Under the pieces are notes generated by a model. That model was not told the DNA's origin and ran no database searches. It was given only the letters and a program-made list of their open reading frames with translations. The translations under genes and the position numbers were made by a program. From Scolanthus callimorphus (taxonomy: Eukaryota > Cnidaria > Anthozoa > Actiniaria > Edwardsiidae), in the NCBI GenBank assembly GCA_033964015.1, contig CM066923.1, positions 24,192,168 through 24,256,167 of the forward strand: a DNA stretch of 64,000 bases, given 5' to 3'. Shown piece by piece: positions 36,601 through 47,043 of this stretch. The number at the start of each line of letters is the position of its first letter. Position 1 is the stretch's first letter.

Positions 36601-39600
36601 GCGTGGTAGGTCAAAAACGTAACGAACTTCCATACAACGTTCAAACCGGAAACCCAGAATCTGGGTTTTAAAAAAATCGATTCCCCCAGAGCCCTGAATC
36701 TTGCCGCTGGCCAAAAGATGACGGGCTCTGGGTACGAGATTGTAAAGCTACATAGTTTGGGAAGAATTACTCGAAAACTGGCAGGGATATGAATTTTCAA
36801 AACTTAGCTTTCTGACCTATTTTTTTACAGAGAAATGTATTGGCAAAAACATCAAAACGAGGCACCATACATTTTATTAGCCCAATTCACACTAGTATAA
36901 TATTCTGATTGTGATAAAAAAATAATGACTTTAGAGCGAGATAGATATGGAGAGAGATGAGCTCCAAGGCCAAGGGCATGATCGCTCCATTCCTGTGGGG
37001 AGGAGGGTAGGCGCGATCAGAAGCTGCTCAACGACCGGACTCGAGTTTTGGCGCAAACAACTGAATAACGAACCCACAAGACGCTGTTCATATACTGACG
37101 CTAAGATTCCCGCGCATTGTATCACGTGGGGTCGTTTGTTTACATTCCTGGACAGTTTTGCGCACTTCCGGTCATTGCGTTAATTTATACACACTTAGAA
37201 TACTCATTGGGTTTTTTTCATGTAATAATGACGGTGTTTTACCTGTTGATTTCCACGGTGTACCATCCTCACCAGACCTTGCTGCAACTCTCGACACCGC
37301 ATATAAGTACGTTTGTTTTGCGGTTTTATTAACTGTAGCCACTTCGGGATCCACACCCAACTCTTTTGCAAGCCCTGTTACAATCTGCCGCGTCTGGCCA
37401 ATTTCTGTCAGAATAGAAACAACAGTTAGTACATGTAGGTTTGTTGTTGAATGGCTTCAACTCCTGATTGGCTGGTGGTTTTGTATTCACGATTAGTTTT
37501 CGGTTCTGAAATCTCTGAAATCAGTTCTTAAAATATCGATTTTTTTCTCCTGGGAACAGTAAAAAATCGTGAACCGTCATATTGGAAAAAAAAAACATTC
37601 TGACTTAAAAGATAAATTTTTTTTTTCTATTTTTAACGTATTTTTGATCAGGAAATTTAATTCTGAACGGTTTTTGAATGGGAAACATTCTTATCAAAGT
37701 ATCCATAAAATGAATCTCCGTCCTGGAAAACTAAAAAAAACTTAAAAGGAGTCATCTTTCTTCCTGGGAAAAATTCTAAAATAAATCTTGACATTACTAG
37801 CTAAAGTTTGAGAACAGATATTGTTGCCAGCTGGTCGATGGCGTTGACTTTTTCCGAGTGCACTTAAATTTTTTAAACAAAACGGTTGAAAGCCGTGTTA
37901 CACTGTAGCAAACTGGTTACGAACCGGTTTTACGCGCGCATTTGAATGGCTTCTCGATCTGTGCTAGTCAAACTAGTGTGTTTTCGAGTTCATCTCGGAA
38001 AGAAAAGAAAATAGTCTTGTTTGTCGTATGATAATAAATAACTTATTAGATGCTTTTTTCATGTAATACTGGCGGACATTTTACTCGTTACTCGCAATTT
38101 TCCGCAACTCATAAAAAATCCGCCCGTATATGAAAAAACATCTAATAAGATGTATACATACAAATCATTTTCGACACTCATGTCAAAGCCGCCCTATCTA
38201 GTGTACCTGGGAACACTTTCTCCTCTGAGAGATGTGTGGGTGTGTCCGGTATCGTCTCGGCCAACTGCCGGTATGACGCGCTAACTGAAAGCGTCTGTTC
38301 TGCAAGCGTCTTTATACTGTCAGACACAGCAAAGAGAGCGTCTCTCAGCTTCATTGCCTAAAATTATTGACGAGAGAAATAATAACGACTTACTAGTACC
38401 AGGATTCTAACAAACCTTAGGTACCGATAATCGTTAGTTTGTTTTTTTCTTTTTTCTTTTCTGTCCTCTCATCTCTGTTATATATGTTATATATGTAGCG
38501 AGCCCAGATCTCCTTGTACAAGCCGTTCGGTTCCGAGATCCTCTCACAACATTTTTGCATTAATTGTAAGCTTATGGGAATGAATAAATAATGAAGTACA
38601 CAAAGGGTACTATAAAAAAAAATTCGCCTTGTCAAACGCTTTCCGTCAACGCCCTTGAACGGACAAAGAAAAGAACCAAAAATTTCAAATTCCATGACTA
38701 AGGCCTAGGGCATTCGTCAAATTAGAGTCCCATCGAATGCATTTAAAACAATAGATAATTTATTATTTTCGGTATTTGAAAGGGTAATGAGTCGGTATCT
38801 TTTGGAAAAAAGTGTAATCGACGCGACCCTAATTCGACATAGGTATAAGATTGGCAATAGATCAGTTTCAAGAAATGCAAGGTAATTTGAGTAAATCAGG
38901 AAGGATATAAAATTATTTAAAAAAGAAACCCTCAAAAACTGACACTTGATCAATACCTTGTAAATCTCGTGTTTTGTGACTCTGACTTCAAGCTCAGCAC
39001 GAGATTCCTCGACTTTGGCAAGAATCTAAAAAAAAATGAAATCCTCATATTAGGTGACGAGCATAAGATGATGTACGTGTATTGAACAACAGCCATATTC
39101 ACACTAGAGGATGGAAAACTCGTCAGACTGGTTTTTCGTCTGACGAGTTTTCTGGATATGAATTCAGACAATTTTCCTTCAAAAAACCGTCTTGTCCCAG
39201 TTTCGCATGAAGATTTCCCGTTAAAAATCCATCTCGTCCCGGTTTCACAATTAAAGACGAGTTTTCCATTAGGATGAAAAACTTGTCTCAGACGAGTTTT
39301 CCGTCTCTAGTGTGAATATGGCTAATGCCACACGTATTGCATCAACTATACTTATACCTCTGTCATTTCATCCAGCAGTGGCTTTGACTTGGTGAGGTCT
39401 GCACTCTTTCGCTTCGTGTGATCAAGCTAAAGAAAACTTTTTGGATGAGTAAAACAAAGTGAGGCGAGCCACATTGAACTTGGATAACAACGCCGCAATG
39501 TTGTGTTCTGAAGGCAAGAACGCTAACTTAACGCTTCTATGAGGCACTCGCAGGGATGGCTGGGCCGGGCCGGGCCCTCCCCAACATTTCGTCAAGTTTT

Positions 39601-42600
39601 AATACAATTTCACAATACATTTTCACTAAATGCCATACCCCCCCCCCCCCCACCCCTCCACCCCAACTTGCCATGCAAGCTTACTAATGGCCCCCTCCCC
39701 TCCCACTTTGGAAACTGTTCCACCATCCATGCGTCGCAATGTAATTTTGTAATGTGTGGTTCCAGAAAATATCCCCCCAGGGATTGAGAAGTGACCCCCC
39801 ACTTTCCACCACCTCTGCATCCTAAAACCCAGTTCACACGAGAATTTTACAAAACTGGACTGGTACAATTCTGGTTTGGTACCATCACACGTTTACATGG
39901 GACCTGCGGTTCCAGACCGATTTTGGCACAGCTACATGTAGGTCTGGCATATGGTCCTGTGTGAACACTGTATTGCAAAATGTGCCAGAATTGTACTGGT
40001 ATCGTATGAACAGGCGGTACCATACCAGATTGTATCAATCTGGTTTTGTACTGGTCTCGTGTGAATGGGGTCTAGTGAGGTACCATCCTAGGCGGTGTCA
40101 AATTTTCTCTTGAAGGACTATTACAATGACAAAGTCTCGCCACTGAGGAACATTGCACAATTACCTGTCGCTGTAATTTATTAAGTCTTGTTGTATATGC
40201 TACTTCCTTTTCCTGAGATCATCAACTTCCCGTTCTTCATGAAGAACATCTTTAAATGCAACTCTGTATTGGAAATACTAAAAACAAATTGTTTAATTAT
40301 GAATTTAACCACTGACTGCAGCAGACGTTGTGGTAAAATTGAACTTTTACCAGAAGAAGCTGAGCTTCAAGCTGCATTGTTACACTGCAGTCTGAACTGA
40401 TATGGATATTGCAGTATGCATGACTTGTACAAGCCCTAAGCAATTTAGCAGCGACTTTTTGTGAAAATTTGATAACCAGAAACAACTATACTAAAGGATG
40501 GTATGGATGGCTAGCTAGTTTGGTGGGAAAACTTATTATTAGGTGATCTGCATCAGCTTGGGGTTTTAAACATGGACAATCTTAACAACCAAGTTGAAAA
40601 TTATATTCAGTACCAAAGAGAACTAGTGTATAGCTGATATTTCGTGTGCTATAGCTATAGCCCTAGGCCTGGAGCACACTAGTGTCTTAGATGCAAAGTC
40701 CCTGGGAAGGTGCCTCAGGAGTTCTTAAATTACAGTTTATAAAAATCTGAAATATTCTCCTTTCTCCTGAATTTGTATTCCAACATTACCTTTTCTGTAA
40801 ATCTCTTCATAGCTGTTGTCCAGATACAACTTACTTCAAACACTTTGCTGAATACATCTTGCAATGCGATGTTGTCCTCTTGTTTAGCCCACTTTAGCAT
40901 TGATAATGAGGCTGGAACATTGAATAAACATTGTTTTATCACATAAGCTACTTTTTATGATGTGATGAGATAAATGCCTGTACCAGTATTCATACCATGC
41001 TACAGAATGGTATTGCATATTTGGCATTAGTATATACTACACGGGAACCTCCATAGATCGCGCGTTTTGATTGGTTCGCTAACTCGGGATATTGCCACAA
41101 TATTCCGAGATCGAAAGCATTATCCCGAGATTGAGAAGGCTGAGTGCAAGTGGTTCGGATATTTTTACTTTCTAAAGGAACTATCTGATTCGAAATGCAA
41201 CATAAATCCTTCTCAATTAACTTATGTTGTCTCTTAAGTCTTTAGTCTTTCAAGGTGAATAAGAGAGAGAATTTATTTCTTAAAAATTTGCTGTTCTTGT
41301 TTTTCGGTTCTTCGGAATCGAGATCGATGATTCGTTCACGGCACTTTTGAGAGACGAATTACATTCACAACAACATATTAATTAAGGCAATTTTGTCGAA
41401 AACATATCCCAAGAAACTCTTAATCTACTTTCCCGAACATTTACCTGTAGGTTGAAAGGCACAGTAAATCGTAGAAGCCAGTCATTGAGTGCACGGTTTA
41501 AGAGAGAATTTCAGTTACCGTCACCATGTTGATTCGTTAAATACGAGCCATCCGACATCAAACGTATTTAAAGTGGTCTCTCTTTTTATGAACAAGGTCC
41601 TCCTCATTGTCCCAGAGTTTGAAGAGGTTAATTTGCCAAATTTATGTTTGAATATTCCAAGCGAATCTTGAATTTCTCTGCCAGCAGCTTGGAAAAACAT
41701 AGTCATCCATCGGTGGTGAAATGGCGACCAAACTAAGGCAAAGTGTTTTTAGCGAAGCAACTCAGTTTCACAATCCATAATCCAAGGCACAAAATGCGAA
41801 TTTATCCCTTGAATCCATCCCTGCAACCTTCTAAAAACTTAATTCATTTATCGTAGTCGATATTAAGGTCTTGAAACAAGTGTTTTCTAGCGTTTTTGCT
41901 TCTCTAAAACAGCAGCAAGTTTCCACCATGTGTTCAGTAGCCGAATGCTTGTAGTGAGGTCTGACGTAATGTCGCGTGCGTGACAAACGTCACGCATACA
42001 GAAAGAGGCTACAAAATGTCGGCAAATGCCACATTTAGTGTCGTTCGGATATTTTTTGGAGTGTTCCCGTGTAGTATATACTAAAACAATTATTCTCCTC
42101 AGGCTCCGTGAATAGTGGCGAATAGTCTATTCGCCACTATTCACTTCGCCTTCGGCGAATAATTGTTAAGTATTCATCCTTCCCATAATGCACTGCATTT
42201 ACTTAAAACGTTGCCTTCAATTTTCAGTAGCGTGGTAAAAATAGTGTAGTCTATTATGCAATGAATTCTCATGGCATACTGCAGAATATCCCACTTGTCA
42301 CTTGTATTTTGAAGGCTCATGTGAAGGCTCGTATGTATACAAGAAAGTGACATGTGGCGTGCAAAGTGTATATTAACTAGTATGCATTTCATCGGTCATA
42401 TACATATGACTGTGGCTCACAGCCAAACAAGTGTGGCTCAGAAAGAAAAAGGCAGAAAAGACAAGGGGGTATTTAAAAGAAAATTGAGGAAGTAGACAAG
42501 AGGAGCTATGGTGAAAGGAAAGGAAAGGGAAGGCAGAGCCTATCTTATCTCATTCCCTGAACAGAACAGAGCAGGGGGTATTAATTGGTGTTAATAAAAG

Positions 42601-43616
42601 GTCAACAACAATTTTTGGTTAAAACCTTCTCAGCAGCTTTTTTGAGCTTTGATTTTCGAGGGGGAGGCTGGGGATACTAAGGTCTCCTGTCAGAAGGGTA
42701 TATGGTTTGTGATCAACTGCTGACTTAAGTAACAGTACACAGAGTGCCAGATTCACACATTGTAGCCTCATCTAGCTCCCGCTTCATTTCTTTATTTGCC
42801 ATACATTTACTGTATTTCTAAAACATTTCAATCATGGGCTGTTCTCATATAGTAGTTGTATTTCTGCTAAAATTTCACGCTTTTTTTATTCAGATCGGGT
42901 TGCAATCTCTAATATTATATAAATCTCATGAATTTTCATAATTTTACTCAATGGGCCAGTAAGATGTATTTTGAAAAGCAAAAAGCAGTAAGGATTGGGA
43001 AGTATTGCTTATGACCCCAGCCTTGTTAGTGAGCATGTTGATGTAAACATGATGCAGGGAACAGCTCTGATTCCAAAGTATGGTAATTTTTGTAAGGTGA
43101 GTTTTTCGTAGGATGGCATTTTTACAACACAACTGTTGTTTCATCAAAATTCCAAATTTACTAGGGCACCTAGGAATTAAAGAATTTTTTTATTACAAAT
43201 TGTAGCCATAACAATTCGGTATATGCAAATCATTGGCTTCATTTTCGGATCCGAACCAAGATAAGGTGCTGACCCCTAACAGGAAGTGGCTACTATATGG
43301 CAAAACTGTTAGCTTCATTTAGCAAATAGTTCCAAATGCTCAATTATCAGTATTGCGGCAACAGATAGGTGATCAATATTAGCTCAGGGAAGAAGGGCAG
43401 GCGTGACCTTGGAAAGTCAGATCGCTACACTAGCGAAATATGTTTTGTTTCACAACTCACAACTGATTCTCACTCACCAGCCGACTTGGCCTCCACGAGT
43501 TTGGTAAACTGCTCGTATACGAGTTTCTCGTCGAAAATCAGAAGTCCTAGCAAACCATGGCCATCCTTTGCATTTAGAGCTGCTTTCTTGGCAGCTCTAC
43601 GAACTACTTTAGCCAT
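33305..43616 (-). CDS. Pil1/Lsp1-like BAR-domain protein with Pro/Tyr-rich tail (10 exons)
   Basis: Ten exons with GT-AG borders and matching phase: 43616-43478, 40911-40790, 40277-40165, 39426-39358, 39025-38957, 38357-38207, 37404-37243, 36389-36216, 35565-35416, 33678-33305; about 507 residues. Residues ~25-260 are a long, charged, helical region. It resembles the fungal eisosome BAR proteins Pil1/Lsp1 over most of its length: a KW...E.D...DV segment (53-66), YFQYRVAFKDVLHEE (88-102), THKEIYK-type end of a charged helix (165-171), IPDTP and QTRQIV. Pil1-family proteins polymerise on and bend the plasma membrane; a similar role here is inference. Residues ~276-384 are proline-rich. The tail has YxxL/F-type motifs (DYQSL, DYLEL). 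Exon 3 needs one extra base to stay in frame. The last exon lies in the segmental duplication. Confidence 0.75.
34668..34770. mobile_element. Foldback with AGCGCGCGCG arms, copy 2
   Basis: Shorter duplicate of 26209-26369, lying in intron 9 of the Pil1-like gene. Confidence 0.75.
35416..36389 (-). CDS. Pil1-like gene, exons 8 and 9 (proline-rich, repeated motif)
   Basis: Exons 36389-36216 and 35565-35416 are both phase 1-1 and so can be skipped or duplicated without a frameshift. Exon 8 carries PRSPPPRPERPAP and FARPFSLDDLRPPP. Exon 9 carries PGPLSPDSVNRLSPPY and FGRPLSLNDLS. The shared [AG]RP[FL]SL[DN]DL motif suggests an old exon duplication and a repeated docking site. Polyproline runs suit SH3 or WW partners (inference). 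Confidence 0.75.
35839..36178. mobile_element. GGTTCACAC-ended foldback with 12-bp satellite
   Basis: Left end GGCTGGTTCACAC, right end GAGAACCAGGCT. The centre (35955-36085) is about 11 copies of the dodecamer CTGCGCTTGCGT with two variant units. It lies in intron 8 of the Pil1-like gene. The minus-strand frame of repeated Gln-Ala-Gln-Thr here is the satellite, not a gene. Confidence 0.75.
36522..36743. mobile_element. Foldback with ~70-bp near-perfect arms (intron 7)
   Basis: ACAATCTCGTACCCAGAGCC at the left, GGCTCTGGGTACGAGATTGT at the right. Complementarity continues through GGCCAGCGGCAAGATTCAGG to ATCCGAT / ATCGATT. The high arm identity suggests a young insertion. Confidence 0.9.
37243..37404 (-). 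CDS. Pil1-like gene, exon 7
   Basis: Acceptor GTTTCTATTCTGACAG in phase with the preceding donor CCAG|GTACAC. It encodes IGQTRQIVTGLAKELGVD, like the QxRQI segment at the end of the Pil1 BAR domain, then VATVNKTAKQTYLYAVSRVA. I place the donor at CAACAG|GTAAAAC; an upstream TCTG|GTGAGG has the same phase and would shorten the exon by 11 codons. Confidence 0.7.
38207..39426 (-). CDS. Pil1-like gene, exons 4-6 (helical core)
   Basis: Exons 39426-39358 and 39025-38957 are each exactly 69 nt and phase 0-0. Exon 38357-38207 is phase 0-1. Together they encode a continuous heptad-like helix (LLDEMTEILAKVEESRAEL, then HEIYKAMKLRDALFAVSD) and the IPDTP turn, matching the length and order of the Pil1 BAR core. 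Introns 4 and 5 have clear GTATAAG and GTATTG donors and polypyrimidine-AG acceptors. Confidence 0.75.
39091..39323. mobile_element. Foldback, AGCCATATTCACACTAG ends (intron 4)
   Basis: Inverted ends AGCCATATTCACACTAGAG and CTCTAGTGTGAATATGGCT, with internal GAAAACTCGTCAGAC / GTCTCAGACGAGTTTTC motifs repeated in both orientations. Confidence 0.85.
39828..40070. mobile_element. Foldback, CCCAGTTCACACGAG ends (intron 3)
   Basis: Inverted ends CCCAGTTCACACGAG and CTCGTGTGAATGGGG, with inner ACAAAACTGG / CCAGATTGT and GTACAATTCTGG / CCAGAATTGTAC arms. Confidence 0.8.
40165..40277 (-). CDS. Pil1-like gene, exon 3 (one base short)
   Basis: Acceptor CAATTTGTTTTTAG, donor CAG|GTAATTG. It starts YFQYRVAFKDVLHEE, the best Pil1 match. 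The exon is 113 nt, and the frame breaks at four A (complement of 40208-40211); five A would give continuous coding through EVAYTTRLNKLQRQ to the phase-0 donor. An alternative is acceptor use at GATGATCTCAG, giving EKEVAYTTR and dropping the conserved start. That is less likely because the upstream part is the conserved one. Confidence 0.7.
40790..40911 (-). CDS. Pil1-like gene, exon 2
   Basis: Acceptor TTCAATGTTCCAG, donor AAG|GTAATG, 40 whole codons plus the split one. It contains LSMLKWAKQEDNIALQDVF, aligned by eye with the KW...E..DD..DV segment of Pil1. A GTAAGT inside the exon would leave only 22 bases before the next AG, too short for an animal intron, so the exon is read through. Confidence 0.75.
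41029..42082. mobile_element. 1.05-kb inverted-repeat element in intron 1
   Basis: Perfect terminal repeats AGTATATACTACACGGGAAC and GTTCCCGTGTAGTATATACT. Inside is a 61-codon minus-strand frame (41521-41706) with no recognised domain and no sign of a transposase, so it is probably non-autonomous. Confidence 0.8.
42077..42172. mobile_element. Small MITE, TATACTAAAACAATTA family, copy 3
   Basis: TATACTAAAACAATTATTC at the left and GAATAATTGTTAAGTA at the right. The palindrome GAATAGTGGCGAATAG.CTATTCGCCACTATTC sits inside. Its left end overlaps the terminus of the element at 41029-42082. Confidence 0.65.
43478..43616 (-). CDS. Pil1-like gene, exon 1 (start codon)
   Basis: ATG at 43616-43614 opens MAKVVRRAAKKAALNAKDGH, a basic N-terminus like the membrane-touching segment before a BAR domain, then LLGLLIFDEKLVYEQF. 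It ends at donor G|GTGAGTGAG in phase 1. The next exon (40911) begins in the matching phase. Intron 1 (2.6 kb) is filled largely by a 1-kb inverted-repeat element. Confidence 0.75.
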
Positions 43617-45181
43617 AACTGAGCCGTAAAATCAACGTAACTATGAAGTATCGGTTCTCCTCCACAGAACATTACTTTTGTGCTAATTTAGAACCTGCTT
43701 AGATTGAAGAGGAAATGACGTCACAGCCTCGTACCCGTGAAAAATTAACCCGTGCTTGACGCGGACTACCTGTGTTGGTATTTCCGGTTCCTGGGGGCCA
43801 ACCTACACCAACATTTGTTTTTTTCTCTCCAAACTGCAAGTTTTAGGAACTTCAGGGTAGGAAATAATCTAGGAAAACTTTTGGATTTCTAAATATGGTA
43901 AAAAAAAAAACTTCCATAGAGGATGTTTTTTTAGAAAAGGGGCACATTTCAACGTGCGGGAACTATCTAAACTAGCGGGTGCTCGTAGGGAAATTGATTT
44001 CAACCCTAATAGCAAAATGGGTGTGGCCAACAGTGAATTTTACCCCTAAATAGCAAATTGGATGCGGAAATCCAATGTTTTTGCGGTCCTTGAAATTACC
44101 ATCTGCATCTCATAGGGTACATATAATATTTCAGTATGCTACCCTTACAAACAAATTTCGATGAAAGCATTGTGCCGCATTCAGTGATAAAGGAAGTTTA
44201 TTTACACGACTTAACAAAATTCCGGTACATATCCTTAGATAATGGTCGTCTGTTCACGGAAAATAAAATTGTGTGCGCATGCGCAAACGGACAACTCAAA
44301 AAGAAACTCATTCTCGTGGTAATGCCTACTATTGGAATATGAGTAAAAAAAAATGCTAAACGGCAACTGTGAAAAACATGTCTGCATTATAAGCTACTAT
44401 TAGCTAAAGAGAAAACCATTAACGTGTCCCACATGGATCTCTAACACACTCTTCAGGCCTATAAATAAGTTGGTGATGCATAATAATTAGTTGATTGTTC
44501 ACTAACGGTACAAGGGGCGTCCTTATATGGTCTGGTGGCCGGGCGTTCTCTCACCCATAGGTATCTAGCTACTGAGCAATTCAATACCAGGATAGCGACT
44601 GTCAGGGCCGAAATCTCTGGCGTGGGCGTAAGAACCGTACGGTCGCCATACGACGCTTCAGCTCTTTGTCTGGAAGTATGGTCCTATTTTTTGTTTTTCC
44701 TCAAGTCAAGTAAATGCTGAATTTACATTAGTGTGGACAGTCAGAAGATTTTACTTGCATTGCACGACTGACCAAAGCATTTCAAAATTATTTCTATCAT
44801 TCTATCACAAATAGTAAAAGGCCTTATTACCACCGAGCTCTGGGTTCGAGAAAGCACTCACCCTGCTTTAATTTGCGCATTGCTATGTTTTCAAAGATAG
44901 ACTCTGAAACACTGCCTTATGCAAATGAATTCTTACTATTGCGAGTTGTTCTCGCGTTTGTACAGTAAATTTCGCTATACTAACGAAATAAAGCTTTATG
45001 TTTGGTTTTGAAAATGGCGACGCAGAAGTTGATTATGGGCAAGGTGATCGGGGCGGCTCCTTTTATGCTGCTGAGATGTATAAATCAATACACAGAAAAA
45101 AAAGTCACACAAAAGTCATGTTCACTTTGCTTTTAATCAATCACAGATTCTTTGTTCCCCGAAGTGCATGGCTAAGTAAGG
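43617..45181. other. Intergenic region upstream of the Pil1-like gene
   Basis: Probably contains the promoter of the minus-strand gene starting at 43616, but no clear TATA box was seen. A plus-strand ATG in good context (GAAAATGGCGACG at about 45010) opens a 40-codon frame with no recognised family and no clear donor. Confidence 0.35.
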
Positions 45182-45316
45182 GTTAGAGAATGGACGCGAG
45201 TGTTCTATGGGATATAGACCACTAATGAACAAAAATCTGCGAGCGCGTTAGCGCGAGCAGATTTTTTGTTCATTAGTGGTCTATTTCCCATAGGACACGA
45301 GCGTCCATTCTCTAAC
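45182..45316. mobile_element. Long hairpin, arms ~60 bp
   Basis: GTTAGAGAATGGACGCGAGT at the left pairs with ACGAGCGTCCATTCTCTAAC at the right, through CCTATGGGA and ACCACTAATGAACAAA, closing on GCGAGCGCGTTAGCGCGAGC. It is followed by TTAGAACATGACCAATGCCA (45323), whose reverse complement recurs at 47099-47119, so a larger element may span 45.2-47.1 kb. Confidence 0.8.
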
Positions 45317-46007
45317 TGTTTTAGAACATGACCAATGCCACGAAGAAAGTATTTTGAAAGTTTTTGTGGTAGCTTGTCATTGACATATCAACATCATTAC
45401 AGAGCATTGTTCAGAGCCATACTTCATCCAAGGCTTTTTACAATAGTAGTTCCAATCAAAGCCTTGTGTGTGTGAATGAAAAGATCTACCGGACAAAGCG
45501 GTTTCTTTTGAGTGCTCTAATTAATTTCCAAGTGTTTGTTTTGAGACGATAGCAGTTGAAACTGGCCATACTGGAGTTGCTGACAGGTTTCGTTCCCGAA
45601 GTCAGGTAAGAAATGAAAATATTCTATCGCAAGCTTTTGTAATGGATTCCTCGACTCCTATGGCCCAAGGAAAAGGGAGAAACAGCAAAGCGTACATAAA
45701 ATCTCGGTCTCGTTATCAGAATTCGTAAATCCGTAAAGTTTTGATCGAAGACCGGAAATTGAACTCAGAAGTCGCATTACAGCGGAACATTTGGTAAAAC
45801 ATACTTTTGAATTGACAATCTGTTTCTTCCCGGGGCTTTCTTATGAGAATTGCTGATGTTCGAGGCTGGCAAAATTCGAAGTTTGTTTTAGCAATTTGAG
45901 ACTCAAAAGTTTTTCAAATGCCTCGAGACAGCCAAGAGTTGAGTGAAGAGACAATCAACCGATGTGAAGGGTGGAAGTTTTTTCCTTAAAAATACAGTAC
46001 GTTATAC

Positions 46008-46608
46008 ATGAAAAGGAACATCAAAATGCAAAATGTTCGTGGAGAAACTTTTAGGTATTTGCTATGCTTAACTACAGAACAAAAAGCTATGTTCTTAGGC
46101 AGGGGCGTAGCCAGGGGGGGTTCCAGGGTTCCGGAACCCCCCCTCTCCCGCAGCGGAACCCCCCCTCGCCTCTGTTCTGGACCAACTTATTACTAAAATT
46201 CGGTAAATATTTAATAGACAACAAATAAAAGCACCAATAAAATGTAGCAAATTTCTTCAAACGCTAGTTTTTTCCCGAGATCAATATTTTTGGCTGGGTT
46301 TCCTGTGGCGAGAACGCAAAAAAACGTCCATTTATGTGGAGTTTTATATTTTTTGAATTTTGGAACCCCCCCTCTCATAAGTGCTGGCTACGCCCCTGTT
46401 AGGGGGCTCTCGCCCACGCTTGCTTGGCCACTTCTCTGACAAGAAAATAGCTCAAATCGCAATCCAATTCCATCGTCTTGATAACTGGTCAAAACAACCT
46501 AGAACTGCATTTGTCCAACACTTGAAAGGTTTTTCTATAAATCTGGAGGATTATTTTGATTACTACGGGAAAATATGCATGTGTTTTTGCGGTTACTATT
46601 TTACTTAA
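46008..46608 (+). pseudogene. Coding-like frame split by a hAT-like insertion
   Basis: A frame from 46008 (MKRNIKMQNVRGETFRYLLC) runs to 46094. After the transposon at 46100-46398 it resumes in the same phase (GHFSDKKIAQIAIQF, NWSKQPRTAFVQHLKGF, INLEDYFDYYGK). Removing the insertion and one copy of the TTAGG duplication gives one uninterrupted frame. The composition is protein-like, but no family was recognised. It lies between the inverted repeats at 45323 and 47099, so it could belong to a larger transposon. Confidence 0.45.
46100..46398. mobile_element. hAT-like non-autonomous element in a reading frame
   Basis: Terminal repeats CAGGGGCGTAGCCAG and CTGGCTACGCCCCTG, second inner pair GGAACCCCCCCTCTC. 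Flanked by TTAGG at 46095-46099 and 46399-46403, a 5-bp target duplication. Confidence 0.85.
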
Positions 46609-46723
46609 CTTAAGGTTCTTAATTTTTTGCCTAATAAAACTTCGAATTCTTATAAACCTGGTTATTATAAACAAATTGCAATGTTGAAAATGTACTAATT
46701 TTGATTTGTTTATTTTGTTATAG

Positions 46724-46845
46724 AAAGATGTTGGAGAGAGACTTGAAATAAAGGGCTATTTTGCAAAAGATGACAATGAAGTCAATGTTTTCCTTTATAT
46801 TGCAGAGTTGGTTGTGTCAAGCGGCGAGGGAAGAACAGGGTGTGG
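46724..46845 (+). CDS. Possible internal exon, unknown protein
   Basis: Follows the acceptor TTGTTTATTTTGTTATAG and encodes KDVGERLEIKGYFAKDDNEV then NVFLYIAELVVSSGEG, a well-mixed protein-like stretch. No donor was found: a MITE (46816-47043) begins inside it. It probably belongs with the frame at 46008-46608. Confidence 0.35.
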
Positions 46846-47043
46846 TTTGTACATAGTCATTAGTATTCATGCCCATAGTCATTAGTATTCTCTATGTTGC
46901 ACCTTGGTTTTCTTTGTTCTTCTTCAGGAGAACAATGAAAATGCAAGGTGCAACCAGAGAATATTAATGACTATGAGCATGAATACTAATGACTATGTAC
47001 AAACCCCTAATTTTCCCTATTGTTCAATGCCCTCGCCGCTTGA
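46816..47043. mobile_element. MITE, GTCAAGCGGCGAGGG ends
   Basis: GTCAAGCGGCGAGGG pairs with CCCTCGCCGCTTGAC. Inside, GTTTGTACATAGTCATTAGT pairs with ACTAATGACTATGTACAAAC and GCACCTTG pairs with CAAGGTGC. Confidence 0.85.

Noticed and set aside
38417..38695. Minus-strand stretch with RISEPNGLYKEIWARYIYN, possible extra exon between exons 5 and 6
   Set aside because: It could enter in phase 0 but has a poor acceptor and no good donor, and exons 5 and 6 already join in phase to give a continuous helix.
40730..40942. GTAAGT inside exon 2 as a donor
   Set aside because: The following AG would make a 22-nt intron, shorter than animal introns; reading through keeps the frame.
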